Below, piece by piece: positions 51,645 to 60,826 of a stretch of DNA of 64,000 nucleotides. A program made the translations under genes and the position numbers. This DNA is from Siccirubricoccus phaeus (GTDB lineage Bacteria > Pseudomonadota > Alphaproteobacteria > Acetobacterales > Acetobacteraceae), in contig NZ_SRXO01000004.1 of NCBI RefSeq assembly GCF_008360935.1, positions 186,001 to 250,000 on the forward strand. Direction: 5' to 3'. How positions within the stretch are numbered: the first letter of the stretch is position 1; each line of letters opens with the position of its first letter. The notes beneath the pieces were generated by a model. The model was not told the origin of the DNA, did not search any database, and saw only the letters and a program-made list of their open reading frames with translations.

Positions 51645-53810
51645 ATGAGCATCGGAGGAGCGGCGGGCGTGGCTGGCATGTTCTCCAAAGCCGCCCGGCG
51701 CCAAGAGCGCTTCGGGACCCTCTCGGAAGCTCTCGCGGGCTGCCTGCGCCTGCTCGCCGCGGCGCTCGTCGCCCTTGTCCTGGCGTGGCCCGCCGCTGCG
51801 CCGTCGGCCGCGAGTGGCCCGTGGGTGTCCGGGGAGACCATGCGCGCCCGCCTGCTCGCGGCGACCGACGCCGCCGGATCCGACAGGGAGATCAGGGCGG
51901 GGCTCCAGGTCTCCCTGGCCGAGGGCTGGGACACCTACTGGCGCTCCCCTGGGGACGCCGGGGCGGCGCCCACGGTGGACTGGTCCGGCTCGGCGAACAT
52001 CGCCTCGGTGGGGTGGCGCTGGCCCGCGCCCACCCGGTTCACGCTGTTCGGCCTCGAGACCTTCGGCTACCTCGACGAGGTCGTCTTCCCGCTGACCGTC
52101 CGACCCGAGCGGCCAGGCGAGCCGGTCGCACTGCGGGGCAGGCTCGACATCCTGGTCTGCAGCACCGTCTGCGTCCCGAGGAGCCTGGAGCTTTCGCTCG
52201 ACCTGCCCGCGGGTACGGCGGTGGTGGACCCGGAGGCGGCCAACCTCATCGCCCGCCACGAGGCCCAGGTGCCGGACGACGGCTCGCGGTCCGGGCTCGC
52301 GGTGGACGGCGTCGCCGCCGTCCCCGGGAACCCGGCCGCCCTGGAGGTCAGGCTCTCCTCCAGGCAGCCGCTCTCGGCGCCGGACGTCATCGTCGAGAGC
52401 GACAGGTGGACCTTCGGCAAGCCGGAGGTTTCCTTCGCCCCCGACCGCGGGACCGCGACGGCGCGGCTGCCCGTGACCTCGGGGCCGGACGCCGTCGGCA
52501 TGCCGGGCACCGGCGTCACCGTGACCGTGCTGGACGGTCCGCGGGCGGCGGAGATCCGGGGCACGGTCGCGGCGGGCGCCGCGCGAACGGCGTGGGGCGG
52601 CCTGCTGCCGTTCCTGGGCCTGGCGCTGCTCGGCGGCCTGGTCCTCAACCTGATGCCTTGTGTCCTGCCGGTGCTCAGCCTCAAGCTGATGGCCGCCCTG
52701 CGCCACCACGGGCGGGCGCGCCGCCAGGTCCGCCTCGGCTTCCTGGCCACGGCGGCGGGCGTCGTCGCCTCCATGCTCGCCCTCGGCGGCGCGCTGGCCG
52801 GGCTCAAGGCCGCTGGGCTCGCCGTCGGCTGGGGCATGCAGTTCCAGCAGCCGATTTTCCTCGTGGCGATGGCGGCCGCCCTCACCGTCTTCGCAGCGAG
52901 CCTCGCCGGGCTGCTCGAGATCCCGCTGCCGTCGCGCCTGGCGACCGCGATGGGCCGCGCGGGCGGGGACGGGCTCGCGGGCAGCTTCGCCGCCGGGGCG
53001 TTCACCACGGTGCTGGCGACGCCGTGCTCCGCCCCCTTCGTCGGCACGGCCGTCGGCTTCGCGCTGGCGCGGGGCCCGGCCGAGATCCTGGCCATCTTCG
53101 GCGCCCTGGGGGCGGGGCTGGCCGCGCCGCACCTCCTGGGCGCCGCCTTCCCCGGCCTCGTCCGCCTCCTGCCGAAGCCGGGCCGGTGGATGATCGCGCT
53201 CCGGCGCGTGCTGGCCGTCGCCCTGGCGGGGACGGCCGCCTGGCTCCTCGCCGTGCTGGCCGCCCAGACCTCCTGGGAGGCCGCGGTAGCGGTGGCTGTC
53301 GCGCTGACGGTGCTGGCCGGGGCGCTGGTGCTGCGCCCGCGGATCGGCCCGCCCGCCGCCGCGGCCGTGGTTGTCCTCGCCCTCGCGGGGGCCGGAGCCG
53401 CGCCCGTCGTGCTTCGGGCGGCTCCGCCGAGCGCAGCGGCGACGGCCTGGGCGCCCTTCGACGAGGTGGCCCTCCGGCGCCTGGTGGCCGAGGGCAAGGT
53501 GGTCCTCGTGGACGTGACCGCGGACTGGTGCGCCAACTGCAAGGTCAACGACGCCCTGGTCCTGGAGCGGCCCGAGGTGGCGGCAGCCCTGGCCGAGCCT
53601 GGCGTCGTCGCCATGCGGGCCGACTGGACCCGCCCGGACGTCCGGGTCTCCGACTACCTCGCCAGGAACGACCGCTTCGGCATCCCCTTCAACGCGGTCT
53701 ACGGCCCCGGCGCCCCGCGGGGCATCGTCCTGTCCGAGGTCCTGACCCGGGAGGCGGTGCTGGACGCGCTCCGGCGCGCCCGCGGGGCCGACCTGGTGTC
53801 GCCGCGGTGA
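51645..53810 (+). CDS. DsbD/ScsB-like thiol-disulfide membrane reductase
   Basis: 721 residues. N-terminal signal then a periplasmic beta domain with VCSTVCVPRSLELSLDLP (Cys pair). A CcdA-like eight-helix core has NLMPCVLPVLSLKLMA and ATPCSAPFVGTAVG. The C-terminal thioredoxin domain has VDVTADWCANCKVND. Layout matches ScsB (suppressor of copper sensitivity). Starts 9 bp after copA. Confidence 0.9.
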   Translation: MSIGGAAGVAGMFSKAARRQERFGTLSEALAGCLRLLAAALVALVLAWPAAAPSAASGPWVSGETMRARLLAATDAAGSDREIRAGLQVSLAEGWDTYWRSPGDAGAAPTVDWSGSANIASVGWRWPAPTRFTLFGLETFGYLDEVVFPLTVRPERPGEPVALRGRLDILVCSTVCVPRSLELSLDLPAGTAVVDPEAANLIARHEAQVPDDGSRSGLAVDGVAAVPGNPAALEVRLSSRQPLSAPDVIVESDRWTFGKPEVSFAPDRGTATARLPVTSGPDAVGMPGTGVTVTVLDGPRAAEIRGTVAAGAARTAWGGLLPFLGLALLGGLVLNLMPCVLPVLSLKLMAALRHHGRARRQVRLGFLATAAGVVASMLALGGALAGLKAAGLAVGWGMQFQQPIFLVAMAAALTVFAASLAGLLEIPLPSRLATAMGRAGGDGLAGSFAAGAFTTVLATPCSAPFVGTAVGFALARGPAEILAIFGALGAGLAAPHLLGAAFPGLVRLLPKPGRWMIALRRVLAVALAGTAAWLLAVLAAQTSWEAAVAVAVALTVLAGALVLRPRIGPPAAAAVVVLALAGAGAAPVVLRAAPPSAAATAWAPFDEVALRRLVAEGKVVLVDVTADWCANCKVNDALVLERPEVAAALAEPGVVAMRADWTRPDVRVSDYLARNDRFGIPFNAVYGPGAPRGIVLSEVLTREAVLDALRRARGADLVSPR

Positions 53811-53868
53811 GGGGGGCCGGGCGGGCATGACCTTGCAGGGCAAACGCCGAGGGACATATCGTGCGGCC

Positions 53869-54231
53869 ATGGGCATGCCCGTCCTCAGGCGCCTGCTGCT
53901 GGTCCTGACCGCCCTCGCCTTCGTGCTGGCGACGGCGCTGCCGGGGGCTGCGTCGGCGATGCCCATGCCCGGCGGCGCCATGATGGCCGGAGGTCCCGGC
54001 CAGCCCTGCGGCGACTGCCCGGCCAAGGCGCCTGGCGGCGACGGCGGCACCAAGACGATGCCCTGTAGTGCCCTCGCCTGCTCGGGTGCCGTCGTCGGCC
54101 TGACGGCGCCGACGGTCCTGGGCGCGCCCGTGGCCGTCGCGTTCGAGTACGCGGCGCGGGCGCCCGCGAGACAACGGGGCAGGACGCTCCCGCCCGACCC
54201 CTTCCCGCCTAGACCGCTCCCCCTCGTCTAA
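53869..54231 (+). CDS. Small secreted Cys-pair protein (DUF2946-like)
   Basis: 120 residues from ATG 53869. Signal peptide to about ASAM; Met/Gly stretch MPMPGGAMMAGG, then CGDCPAKA and CSALAC; Pro-rich end PPDPFPPRPLPL. Same layout as 3177, 30768 and 38407. Between ScsB and the multicopper oxidase; periplasmic copper role inferred. Confidence 0.72.
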   Translation: MGMPVLRRLLLVLTALAFVLATALPGAASAMPMPGGAMMAGGPGQPCGDCPAKAPGGDGGTKTMPCSALACSGAVVGLTAPTVLGAPVAVAFEYAARAPARQRGRTLPPDPFPPRPLPLV

Positions 54232-54345
54232 CCGCCGCCCGCCGTTGCGGGCCGCGGCCTGAGTTCCATGGGTCCGGCCTCCACCGGGCCCGCGCCGCGC
54301 ACCCGCCCTCGCGCGGGCCGCGTCGGCATGAGGAGGACAGGGATC

Positions 54346-55761
54346 ATGCCAATCAACACACCGCCGGAGCTCACCCGGCGGCAATTCTGGAAGGCGGGCG
54401 GTGCCCTCGCGCTGGCGGGTGGGCTTCCCGCCAAGGGACATGCCGCAACTGCCACGAGCGCGCCCGTTTCCCTGCGGCTGACCGCCGCACCGGCCCACGC
54501 GCCGATGGTCGGCGACGACCACCCCGCCACGGCCGTGTGGGCCTATGGCGGCTCGGTCCCCGGGCCCGTGCTGCGGGTTCGCCAGGGCGTGCGGTTCCGT
54601 GCCGTCGTCGAGAACCGCCTGGACGAGAGCACGACCGTGCACTGGCACGGCATCCGCCTGCCCAACGCCATGGACGGCGTGCCCGGGCTGACCCAGCCGC
54701 CCATCCGGCCCGGCGGGCGCTTCGCCTACGAGTTCACGCCACCGGACGCCGGGACCTTCTGGTACCACCCACACGACAACAGCCTGGTGCAACAGGGCCG
54801 CGGGCTGGCCGGGGCGCTCATCGTCGAGGAGGCCGAGCCACCCCGGGTGGACCGCGAGCTGGTCTGGGTCATCCAGGACTGGCGCCTGACGCGCGACGCC
54901 CAGGTCGCGCCGGGGTTCGGCGGCCGCATGGAGACGGCGATGGCGGGCCGCCTCGGCAACACGGTCACCGTCAACGGCCGGGTGCCCGACGCGGTGCGCG
55001 TCCGCTCGGGCGAGCGGGTGCGGCTGCGCATCGTCAACGCGGCGACCGCGCGCATTGTGGCGCTGCGGTTCGAGGGGCACCGGCCCGTCGTGGTCGCCTT
55101 AGACGGACAGCCCTGCGCGCCGCACGAGCCCGTAGGCGGGCGGCTGCTGCTCGGCCCCGCCATGCGCGCCGACGTCATCCTGGACATGGCGGGCAAGCCG
55201 GGGAGCCGCCACGCCGTCATCGACGACTTCTACGACCGCCTCGCCTACGAGCTCGTCGCCCTCGCCTACGAGCGCGCCGCGCCGCTGCGCGACCATGCCC
55301 TCGACGCCCCGGTGCGCCTGCCGCCCAACCCGCTGCCCGAGCCGGACCTGGCCTCGGCGGAGCGGCACGAGCTCGTTCTCCAGGGCGGGATGATGGGCGG
55401 CATGGGCATGATGGGCATGCGCGGGGCGGCCTGGGCCATCAACGGCATGTCCATGACCGGCAAGGGGGACACGGACATGCCGCCGCTGCTGAGCCTCGCG
55501 CGCGGCCGAACCTGCGTGCTGTCGCTCCGCAACGAGACCGCCTGGTGGCACCCGATGCACCTGCACGGCCACAGCTTCCGGGTGCTGACGCGGAACGGCA
55601 CCGCGGTGGCCGGGGCGGAATGGGGCGACACGGTGCTGGTCGAGCCGCGCCAGACCGTGGAGGTCGCCTTCGTCGCCGACAACCCGGGCGCCTGGATGCT
55701 GCACTGCCACGTCATGGACCACGAGGTCAGCGGCCTGATGGGCGTGCTGCGGGTGGCCTGA
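54346..55761 (+). CDS. Multicopper oxidase (CueO-type), Tat-exported
   Basis: 471 residues from ATG 54346 (GAGGAGG upstream). Twin-Arg signal TRRQFWKAGGALALAGG. Copper-binding motifs HWHG, WYHPH, HPMHLHGH, and HCHVMDHEVSGLM. A Met-rich insert GGMMGGMGMMGMRG (about 372-385) resembles the CueO Met-rich region. Oxidises Cu(I) in the periplasm. The pump CopA lies upstream in the same direction. Confidence 0.95.
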   Translation: MPINTPPELTRRQFWKAGGALALAGGLPAKGHAATATSAPVSLRLTAAPAHAPMVGDDHPATAVWAYGGSVPGPVLRVRQGVRFRAVVENRLDESTTVHWHGIRLPNAMDGVPGLTQPPIRPGGRFAYEFTPPDAGTFWYHPHDNSLVQQGRGLAGALIVEEAEPPRVDRELVWVIQDWRLTRDAQVAPGFGGRMETAMAGRLGNTVTVNGRVPDAVRVRSGERVRLRIVNAATARIVALRFEGHRPVVVALDGQPCAPHEPVGGRLLLGPAMRADVILDMAGKPGSRHAVIDDFYDRLAYELVALAYERAAPLRDHALDAPVRLPPNPLPEPDLASAERHELVLQGGMMGGMGMMGMRGAAWAINGMSMTGKGDTDMPPLLSLARGRTCVLSLRNETAWWHPMHLHGHSFRVLTRNGTAVAGAEWGDTVLVEPRQTVEVAFVADNPGAWMLHCHVMDHEVSGLMGVLRVA

Positions 55762-55814
55762 CCCAGCCCGGAAGCCAAACCCAAACCCGAAACCCAAAAA
55801 AAGGACAACCGACG

Positions 55815-56255
55815 ATGACCTCACTCTCCCGCCGCGCCACCCTGCTTGCGGCCCTTTGCCTCCCGCTGCCCGCGCTGGCGGAGGCGCCCACGCAGGTCAC
55901 GCTCCACAAGAGCCCGCAATGCGGCTGCTGCGAGGACTACGCGGCCTACCTCCGGCGGAACGGCTTCGCCGTCGACGTCCGGCCGACCCACGACCTGGCG
56001 ACGCTGAGCCGCGAGGCGGGTATCCCCGAGGAGCTGGATGGCTGCCACATCGCCGTTGTCGAAGGCTACGTCGTCGGGGGCCACGTCCCCGTGGAGGCCA
56101 TCCGCAGGCTCCTGGCCGAGCGGCCGCCGCTGCGCGCCATCACCCTGCCGGGCATGCCTCTCGGCTCGCCGGGAATGGGGGGAAGGAAGCAGGAGCCGTT
56201 CACGATCCGCGCCGTTGCCAAGGACGGCAGCATCAGCGTCTACATGGCGATCTGA
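55815..56255 (+). CDS. DUF411 metal-binding protein
   Basis: 146 residues, signal peptide to ALAEA. VTLHKSPQCGCCEDYAAYLR is the DUF411 Cys motif (C36, C38, C39), followed by GCHIAVVEGYVVGGHVP and MPLGSPGM. DUF411 proteins bind copper in the periplasm. 13 bp before the next gene. Confidence 0.92.
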   Translation: MTSLSRRATLLAALCLPLPALAEAPTQVTLHKSPQCGCCEDYAAYLRRNGFAVDVRPTHDLATLSREAGIPEELDGCHIAVVEGYVVGGHVPVEAIRRLLAERPPLRAITLPGMPLGSPGMGGRKQEPFTIRAVAKDGSISVYMAI

Positions 56256-56268
56256 GGGGGGTTCGCCG

Positions 56269-56610
56269 ATGACAACCCAATCGGACCTCGTTGAAGCGCG
56301 CTCGCCGTTCCGCGCTTTCGGCGACCGCCTCCCGCCGGTGCTGCGCGGGCGGCGCGCACTGGCCGTGCTCGGGCTCGCCGTCGTGGCGGCGGGCCTGGCC
56401 TCGCAATGGACCTGGCTCACCGCCATCGGCGTGGCCCCGATCCTGGTCACCCTGGCTCCCTGCGCCGCGATGTGCGCCCTGGGCCTGTGCATGTCCGGGA
56501 AGTCAGGCCAGTCGTGCCACGCGGGCGAAGCCCGGACGATGCCGCGCGGGGCCGCGTCCACCTCGCAGATGCAGAACCGCGCCCCCGGGATTCAGGCACG
56601 AGGCAACTGA
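56269..56610 (+). CDS. Membrane protein with CxxMCxxxxCM motif
   Basis: 113 residues. Two helices (about 28-46 and 50-74); the second carries APCAAMCALGLCMSGKSG, then CHAGE. Paralogous to 38917-39252. Three to four Cys and Met suggest copper handling. Start follows GAGGGGGG. Confidence 0.75.
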   Translation: MTTQSDLVEARSPFRAFGDRLPPVLRGRRALAVLGLAVVAAGLASQWTWLTAIGVAPILVTLAPCAAMCALGLCMSGKSGQSCHAGEARTMPRGAASTSQMQNRAPGIQARGN

Positions 56611-56622
56611 GGGAGGCAGACC

Positions 56623-56889
56623 ATGACAAGGATTTCGAGGCACCTGCTGGCGGCCTCCGCCCTGCTCGGGGCCGCCGCGCTCGCCGTCCCGGCGCTCGCC
56701 CAACGTGGTGACGGCGGCATGACGGGGCGCCCTCACATGAACGGCTCCGGGATGATGGGCGGCCGCATGGGCCGGGGCGACATGGCGCAGATGTGCGGCA
56801 GGATGATGCAGGGCATGCCGGGCGGTGAGCATGGCGGGCGACCGAACCAGCAGTGGCGGCGCCGGGCGCCCGCTCCCGACCGCGGCTGA
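56623..56889 (+). CDS. Met-rich periplasmic protein
   Basis: 88 residues, signal peptide to ALAQ. MNGSGMMGGRMGRGDMAQMC and GRMMQGMPGG supply about 12 Met and one Cys. Paralogue of 39314. GGGAGGCAGACC precedes the ATG. Confidence 0.75.
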   Translation: MTRISRHLLAASALLGAAALAVPALAQRGDGGMTGRPHMNGSGMMGGRMGRGDMAQMCGRMMQGMPGGEHGGRPNQQWRRRAPAPDRG

Positions 56890-56941
56890 GCGCGGCGGCA
56901 GGGTCCGTGCGATTTCCCTTGTGGGCAGGAGGGAGGCCGCG

Positions 56942-57070
56942 ATGCAGGGCATGATGGACGGCATGGCCGGAATGATGTGGGGCATGGGCCTCGTGTGGCT
57001 CCTCATTCTCATCCTGCTGGTCCTCGGCGTCGCGGCGCTCGTGAAGTACCTGTTGGGGGGCAAGCGGTGA
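56942..57070 (+). CDS. 42-residue Met-rich single-span membrane peptide
   Basis: MQGMMDGMAGMMWGMG head, LVWLLILILLVLGVAALVKY helix, GGKR tail. Nearly identical in design to 37848. GGAGGGAGG upstream. Its TGA overlaps the GTG of the cytochrome gene. Confidence 0.82.
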   Translation: MQGMMDGMAGMMWGMGLVWLLILILLVLGVAALVKYLLGGKR

Positions 57071-57579
57071 CGAGACGAGGTCAGGGGACGTGGCGGCGGC
57101 GACCTGTGCTGCTCGCCACTGCCATCACTCTGTTCGCGGCGGCGGTGGGCGGCGCGGCGCTGCTCCCGGGGCATGGTCGGCCGGGCCCGGCATCGACCGC
57201 GATCGATCCCAGCGATCCGGCGCAGGTCGCCCTCGGCCGCCGCGTCTACGGCGAGCGGTGCGCGGGCTGCCACGGCGCGAACCTCGAGGGCCAGCCGGAC
57301 TGGCAATCGCGCAGGCCCGACGGGAGGCTGCCCGCGCCCCCGCACGACGCCTCGGGGCACACCTGGCACCATGCGGACGACGTACTGTTCCGGATCACCC
57401 GGGACGGCACGGCCGCCATCGTCGGCGGCGGCTACGAGAGCGACATGCCGGGCTTCGGGGGCGTGCTTTCGGACGCCGAGATCCGCGCGGCCCTCGCGTT
57501 CATCAAGAGCACCTGGCCGGAACGCGAACGTGACCTCCAGGAGCGCCGGAGCCGCCTCGAAAGCGAGGCGGCCAGGTGA
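57067..57579 (+). CDS. Class I cytochrome c
   Basis: 170 residues from GTG 57067. Basic N-terminus and membrane anchor/signal (about 14-35). One haem site CAGCHG (about 77-82), distal Met in YESDMPGFGG, C-terminal helix of the fold. Periplasmic electron carrier, perhaps accepting electrons from the copper oxidation machinery. Confidence 0.88.
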   Translation: MTRRGQGTWRRRPVLLATAITLFAAAVGGAALLPGHGRPGPASTAIDPSDPAQVALGRRVYGERCAGCHGANLEGQPDWQSRRPDGRLPAPPHDASGHTWHHADDVLFRITRDGTAAIVGGGYESDMPGFGGVLSDAEIRAALAFIKSTWPERERDLQERRSRLESEAAR

Positions 57580-57589
57580 CCGCGTGCAG

Positions 57590-57733
57590 ATGGCCGCAAC
57601 CGCCAATCGGCCGCGCCCGGCCGAACACCGCAATTCGGTCAAGCGGGACACGGTGCTGGTGTGGCTTCCTGTCACCGTACCGCTGGCGCTCGGCGCCGCG
57701 GCGTTCGTGAAGCAACCGCTCTCGGGCCGCTGA
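57590..57733 (+). CDS. Degenerate relative of the 42-residue membrane peptide
   Basis: 47 residues from ATG 57590. The Met-rich head is lost. The helix and tail VLVWLPVTVPLALGAAAFVK and QPLSGR keep the spacing of the 37848/56942 peptides. May be a decayed copy. Confidence 0.45.
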   Translation: MAATANRPRPAEHRNSVKRDTVLVWLPVTVPLALGAAAFVKQPLSGR

Positions 57734-57801
57734 CCGGATGAGTCGAGGACGCATGAGCCTCATACGATCGCTTCATCCTGCCCCGTCTTCTCGCGCTGGC
57801 C

Positions 57802-58368
57802 ATGCGGAACCGGGAGCTCGTGCCCTTCCGCCAGCGAGTCGGGCGCGCCGCTTCGGGCCGGGTGCTGGAGCTCGGCATCGGCTCTGGCCTGAACCTCGGC
57901 TTCTACGGCCCGGACGTCACCTTGGTGGTCGGCGTCGACCCGTCGCCCGCGCTGCTCCGCATGGCGGAGGCACGGTCCCGGGGCGGCCGCATCCCCGTCG
58001 AGCTCGTCGAGGCGGCGGGCGAGCGGCTGCCCTTGGACGACCGCAGCGTGGACACCGTGGTGGCCACCTGGACGATGTGCAGCGTCGGCAACCCCGTCCG
58101 GGTGCTGCGGGAGGCGCGCCGCGTCCTGCGGCCCGGCGGCAGGCTGCTGTTCGTGGAGCACGGCCTCGCGCCCGACCCGGGCGTGCGCTGGTGGCAGAAC
58201 CGTCTCACGCCCGCCTGGAAGCGGGTCGCCGGGGGCTGCCACCTGAACCGCAAGGTGGACGACCTCGTCCAGGCGGCGGGGTTCCGATTGGATGACCTGA
58301 GGACTGGCTACCTCCCGGGTCCGAAGCCGCTGACCTTCATGTACGAGGGCCAAGCCCGGCCATGTTGA
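57802..58368 (+). CDS. SAM-dependent methyltransferase (copy 2), N-terminus disturbed
   Basis: 188 residues from internal ATG 57802. Motifs as in copy 1: VLELGIGSGLNLGFYG, VVGVDPSPALLRM, LRPGGRLLFVEHG. Upstream, the expected YDRFILPRLLALA is in frame but the natural start ATG 57753 (ATGAGCCTC) is one base out of register, an extra A before TAC. Either translation starts at 57802 or the gene is frameshifted. Confidence 0.82.
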   Translation: MRNRELVPFRQRVGRAASGRVLELGIGSGLNLGFYGPDVTLVVGVDPSPALLRMAEARSRGGRIPVELVEAAGERLPLDDRSVDTVVATWTMCSVGNPVRVLREARRVLRPGGRLLFVEHGLAPDPGVRWWQNRLTPAWKRVAGGCHLNRKVDDLVQAAGFRLDDLRTGYLPGPKPLTFMYEGQARPC

Positions 58369-58519
58369 CATCGGCTTGCCATTGCGGCGCGGCCGCGAAC
58401 CACGCCTCAGCGAGCCCCATCCGGAACGCCGCATCGTCCATGGAAGAGGCCAGGTAACACGGAGCGGCGATCACCGGCGGGCGTGGCCAGCCCGAAAGGA
58501 GCCGCTTGGCAGCGCTCAT
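58337..58519 (-). CDS. Possible 60-residue protein coupled to merA
   Basis: ATG 58519 overlaps the merA stop (TAATG), suggesting coupling; MSAAKRLLSGWPRPPVIAAP then C, then MDDAAFRMGLAEAWFAAAP. It overlaps the convergent methyltransferase by 32 bp. No family recognised. Confidence 0.35.
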   Translation of the reverse strand: MSAAKRLLSGWPRPPVIAAPCYLASSMDDAAFRMGLAEAWFAAAPQWQADVNMAGLGPRT

Positions 58520-59991
58520 TAGCCCGCGCAGCAGGACAGCTTCCCGACCTCCTTGGAGAAGCTCAGCGCCGCCAGCTTCAGGCCCTCGACCGTGGTCAGG
58601 TAGGGGAAGATCGTCGCCGACAGGTCGGCCACGGTCAGCCCGCGCTTCACCGCCAGGACGGCGGTCTGGATGCTGTCTCCGGCCTCCGGCGCCAGGATGT
58701 GCGCGCCCAGGAGCCGACCGCTGCCGCGCTCCGCCACGAGCTTGATCAGCCCCCGAGTGTCCCGGGCGGCCAGCGCCCGCGGCACCTGGTCGAGCGGCAC
58801 GACCCTGGCCTCGACCTCCAGGCCCGCACGCCGGGCTGCTGCCTCGGTTAGGCCGACGCTCGCGACCTGCGGGTCGGTGAAGGTCACCTCCGGCATGGCC
58901 GTGGCGTCGTAGCGCGGCGCGCCGTCGGCGCCGAGCGCGTTCTCCGCGGCGACCTTGCCGCCGTGGGCCGCCATGTAGACGTAGAGGTCCCGGCCGGTGA
59001 CGTCGCCCGCCGCGTAGACCCCCGGGCGCGCCGTGCGCATCCGGTCGTCGACCTGGACGGCGCCGCGCGCGTCCAGCGCCACGCCAGCCTCCTCCAGGCC
59101 CATCCCGGCAGTGTTCGGCTTCCGGCCGGTGGCCACGAGGACGCGCTCGGCCGGGAGCGTCATGGCCCGGCCATCGGCACCCCGGACAACGAGTTCGACC
59201 CCGCCGCCCCCGGCCTGCCGGATGGCCTCGTAGGCCACCCCGCAGCGGACATCGACGCCTTCGGCGCGGAGGTAGTCGGCCAGCGCCGCGCTCACCTCCG
59301 GCTCTGCGCCGGGCAGCAGCCGGGACCGGCACACGATGGTCACGCGCACGCCGAAGCGGGCGAACATCTGCCCGAGCTCGCAGCCGATGACGCCGCCGCC
59401 GATCACCAGGAGCGAGGCGGGAAGCGCCTCGAGTTCCATCGTCGTCGTGCTGGTGAGCCAGGGGACCGTGTCGAGCCCGGGGATCGCCGGTGCGGCGGGC
59501 GACGTCCCGATGGCGATGATGACCTTGCCGGGCCGGTAGGCCGCGTCCCCGACCGTGACGGCGCCGTCCGGGGTGAGGCGCGCCCGCCCCGGGACGTAGG
59601 AGACGCCCGGGTAGTCCGGCAGGAGATCGGCGTACTTCACCTGCCGGAGGCTGGCGACCAGCTCGTCCTTCTGCGCGACGAGGGCCTTCCAGTCCTCCAG
59701 CCGCGCCGATGCGGTGATCCCGGCGAAACGCGAGGCGGCGCGGGCCTGGTGCAGCGTTTCCGCCGCCCTGATGAGCGCCTTTGACGGGACGCAGCCGATG
59801 TTGACGCAGGTGCCGCCGATGGCCCCCTCGCCGACCAGCGCGACCTTGGCGCCAAGCTCCGAGGCGCGGATCGCCGCGGCGAAGCCCGCCGACCCAGCGC
59901 CAATGACAACGAGATCCGGGGCGCGCTCGCCTCGGCCCGGCTTGGCCCCACAGCAGTCGTGCTGGGCGGGCTGCGGTGCGAAGAAGTTCAC
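58519..59991 (-). CDS. merA: Mercuric reductase (short form, no HMA domain)
   Basis: 490 residues. FAD motif VVIGAGSAGFAAAI, redox GGTCVNIGCVPSK (C62, C67), second nucleotide site LLVIGGGVIGCELGQ, YAAGDVTGRDLYVY, and the C-terminal Cys pair LSCCAG (487-488) that passes Hg(II) to the active site. An extra N-terminal HDCCG (13-14) is present. Reduces Hg(II) to Hg(0) with NADPH. Last main gene of merTPA. Confidence 0.96.
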   Translation of the reverse strand: MNFFAPQPAQHDCCGAKPGRGERAPDLVVIGAGSAGFAAAIRASELGAKVALVGEGAIGGTCVNIGCVPSKALIRAAETLHQARAASRFAGITASARLEDWKALVAQKDELVASLRQVKYADLLPDYPGVSYVPGRARLTPDGAVTVGDAAYRPGKVIIAIGTSPAAPAIPGLDTVPWLTSTTTMELEALPASLLVIGGGVIGCELGQMFARFGVRVTIVCRSRLLPGAEPEVSAALADYLRAEGVDVRCGVAYEAIRQAGGGGVELVVRGADGRAMTLPAERVLVATGRKPNTAGMGLEEAGVALDARGAVQVDDRMRTARPGVYAAGDVTGRDLYVYMAAHGGKVAAENALGADGAPRYDATAMPEVTFTDPQVASVGLTEAAARRAGLEVEARVVPLDQVPRALAARDTRGLIKLVAERGSGRLLGAHILAPEAGDSIQTAVLAVKRGLTVADLSATIFPYLTTVEGLKLAALSFSKEVGKLSCCAG

Positions 59992-60061
59992 GGGAATTCC
60001 TTTGCTTTTCCTTGGTCTGGCGGCCTAAGCGGAGCGCCGACGCCAGTGGGCCGCCCAGGGC

Positions 60062-60355
60062 CTACTGCACCGCCCGCGACGGGAACCCGGCGTTCGTCGT
60101 CGCCTGCACCAGGGCCGCGACATCGGTGCGCGCGTCATCGAAGGTCACCGTCGCGGTCGCCGTCCCGGATCCTTCGGCGACCGCCACCCGGCTTACGCCG
60201 GGCACGCGGGAAAGGGTTCGCTTCACGATGGGGGCGCAGGTGACGCAGGAGATGTTCTGCACCTCGAGGGTCGCGGTCCGCTCGGCGGCGGAGGCGGCGG
60301 CGCCGGTGGCCAGGAGGAGACCCAGGGCGGCGGCGACGCGGGTGATCGGCTTCAT
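60062..60355 (-). CDS. merP: Periplasmic mercury-binding protein
   Basis: 97 residues, signal peptide to AASAA. HMA domain with ISCVTCAPIVKRTL, the MerP form of the metal loop. Delivers Hg(II) to MerT. Confidence 0.94.
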   Translation of the reverse strand: MKPITRVAAALGLLLATGAAASAAERTATLEVQNISCVTCAPIVKRTLSRVPGVSRVAVAEGSGTATATVTFDDARTDVAALVQATTNAGFPSRAVQ

Positions 60356-60378
60356 ATCCGGCTTCCTTTCCGGGACGG

Positions 60379-60795
60379 CTACAGGAGGATCGACGCGGCG
60401 TAGGGGAAGGCGAGAGCCGCCGCGACGAGGATGGTCGCGCTCCAGAGGGCGACCTTGGCGATGCGATTGGAGGCGGGCCTCGCGCAGTACGAACCCTCGG
60501 CGCAGGCCGCGGCCTTGGGCTTGCGGTAGACCGCGAAGAACCCGCCCGCGAGGCAGGCCAGTGCAGCGGCCAGGAAAATCGGTTGGTAGGGCGCCAGGGC
60601 GGTCAGGTTGCCGATCCAGGCGCCGCTGACGCCGACGAGGAACAGGCCGAGGGGCAGCAGGCAGCAGCTCGCCGAGCCAAGGGCGGCCAGCAGCCCCCCG
60701 ACGGCCAGGAGCACCGTCGGCGCCCTCCTTCCGTCCCTGGTCCGCTCCTTCGTTGCCCTGGGGGCGAGGGCGCCCCTTTCCGCTTGGTCACTCAT
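60379..60795 (-). CDS. merT: Mercuric transport membrane protein
   Basis: 138 residues from ATG 60795 (TTG 60828 possible). Three helices: first with GSASCCLLPLGLFLVG (CC pair); loop AACAEGSYCAR; third helix. Imports Hg(II) for MerA. 23 bp before merP. Confidence 0.94.
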   Translation of the reverse strand: MSDQAERGALAPRATKERTRDGRRAPTVLLAVGGLLAALGSASCCLLPLGLFLVGVSGAWIGNLTALAPYQPIFLAAALACLAGGFFAVYRKPKAAACAEGSYCARPASNRIAKVALWSATILVAAALAFPYAASILL

Positions 60796-60826
60796 GGCCG
60801 CTTGGCCTTCTTCGTCATCTGAGACC

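Noticed and set aside
53820-53860. ATGACC-TTGCAGGGCAAACG as a CueR box before 53869
   Set aside because: Dyad is weak and the -10 position unconvincing; not counted among the boxes.
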